Source: an uncultured Bacteroidales bacterium (GTDB lineage Bacteria; Bacteroidota; Bacteroidia; Bacteroidales; Bacteroidaceae). From it: DNA of 14,692 bases. Under the pieces are notes generated by a model. The model had not been told where the DNA came from and did no database searches. It worked only from the letters and a program-made list of their open reading frames with translations. Location: NCBI GenBank assembly GCA_945837185.1, contig CAMAMZ010000043.1:1-14692 (forward strand), given 5' to 3'. Shown here in pieces: positions 14,646 through 14,692 of this stretch (its first letter is position 1; every line of letters begins with the position of its first letter). The translations under genes and the position numbers were made by a program.

Positions 14646-14692
14646 CCCTAAAAAAGTATGTCAACATAAATGGCAAAGTATCTAAAGATAAA

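Noticed and set aside
14659..14664. TTGACA on the minus strand as a sigma-70 -35 box
   Set aside because: Bacteroidota promoters use TTTG/TAnnTTTG, and no minus-strand gene follows within the window.

Overview
The window looks like a chromosomal segment of a Bacteroidota bacterium, most likely order Bacteroidales and plausibly a Prevotella relative. The evidence is the promoter grammar (TAnnTTTG -7 elements, two of them with a TTTG -33 element exactly 20 bp upstream), the lack of clear Shine-Dalgarno sites, a long-periplasmic-domain YidC, a DPP5-type S9 peptidase and a DUF3078-like outer-membrane protein. These are mostly housekeeping genes. I see no phage, IS transposase, CRISPR array, rRNA or tRNA, and no obvious defence or biosynthetic island.

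Layout. (1) 27-2039 (-): an NAD+-dependent DNA ligase of normal length, but altered at many residues that are nearly invariant in LigA. (2) It is divergently transcribed from a (+) pair, a type II pantothenate kinase (2198-3049) and, 4 nt later, a secreted endonuclease/exonuclease/phosphatase-fold hydrolase (3054-3965). The two promoters sit about 25 bp apart. (3) 3966-4130 is a convergent intergenic region with degenerate direct repeats ending in a strong bidirectional terminator. (4) 12745-4131 (-) is a five-gene block in transcription order: pyrG, yidC, a DPP5-like dipeptidyl peptidase, an MFS transporter and a DASS/SLC13 transporter. pyrG and yidC overlap by 8 nt, and the later gaps are 8, 14 and 57 nt. 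(5) 12746-13042 holds back-to-back promoters and, on the (+) side, a leader that can be hand-folded into a three-way junction. (6) 13043-14428 (+) is the outer-membrane barrel protein. (7) 14429-14692 has no gene that I can support, but holds a nested inverted repeat and a minus-strand intrinsic terminator that points to transcription arriving from beyond the right edge.

How the genes may work together: pyrG and yidC are essential housekeeping genes whose promoter could drive the three downstream genes. An exported dipeptidyl peptidase, an MFS carrier resembling the MFSD1 dipeptide-transporter group, and a Na+/dicarboxylate-type carrier together suggest peptide scavenging coupled to organic-acid traffic. 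That link is inferred from gene order and family resemblance. The observations most worth checking are the divergent ligase, the structured leader at 12952-13019 and the unexplained structured DNA at 14452-14692.
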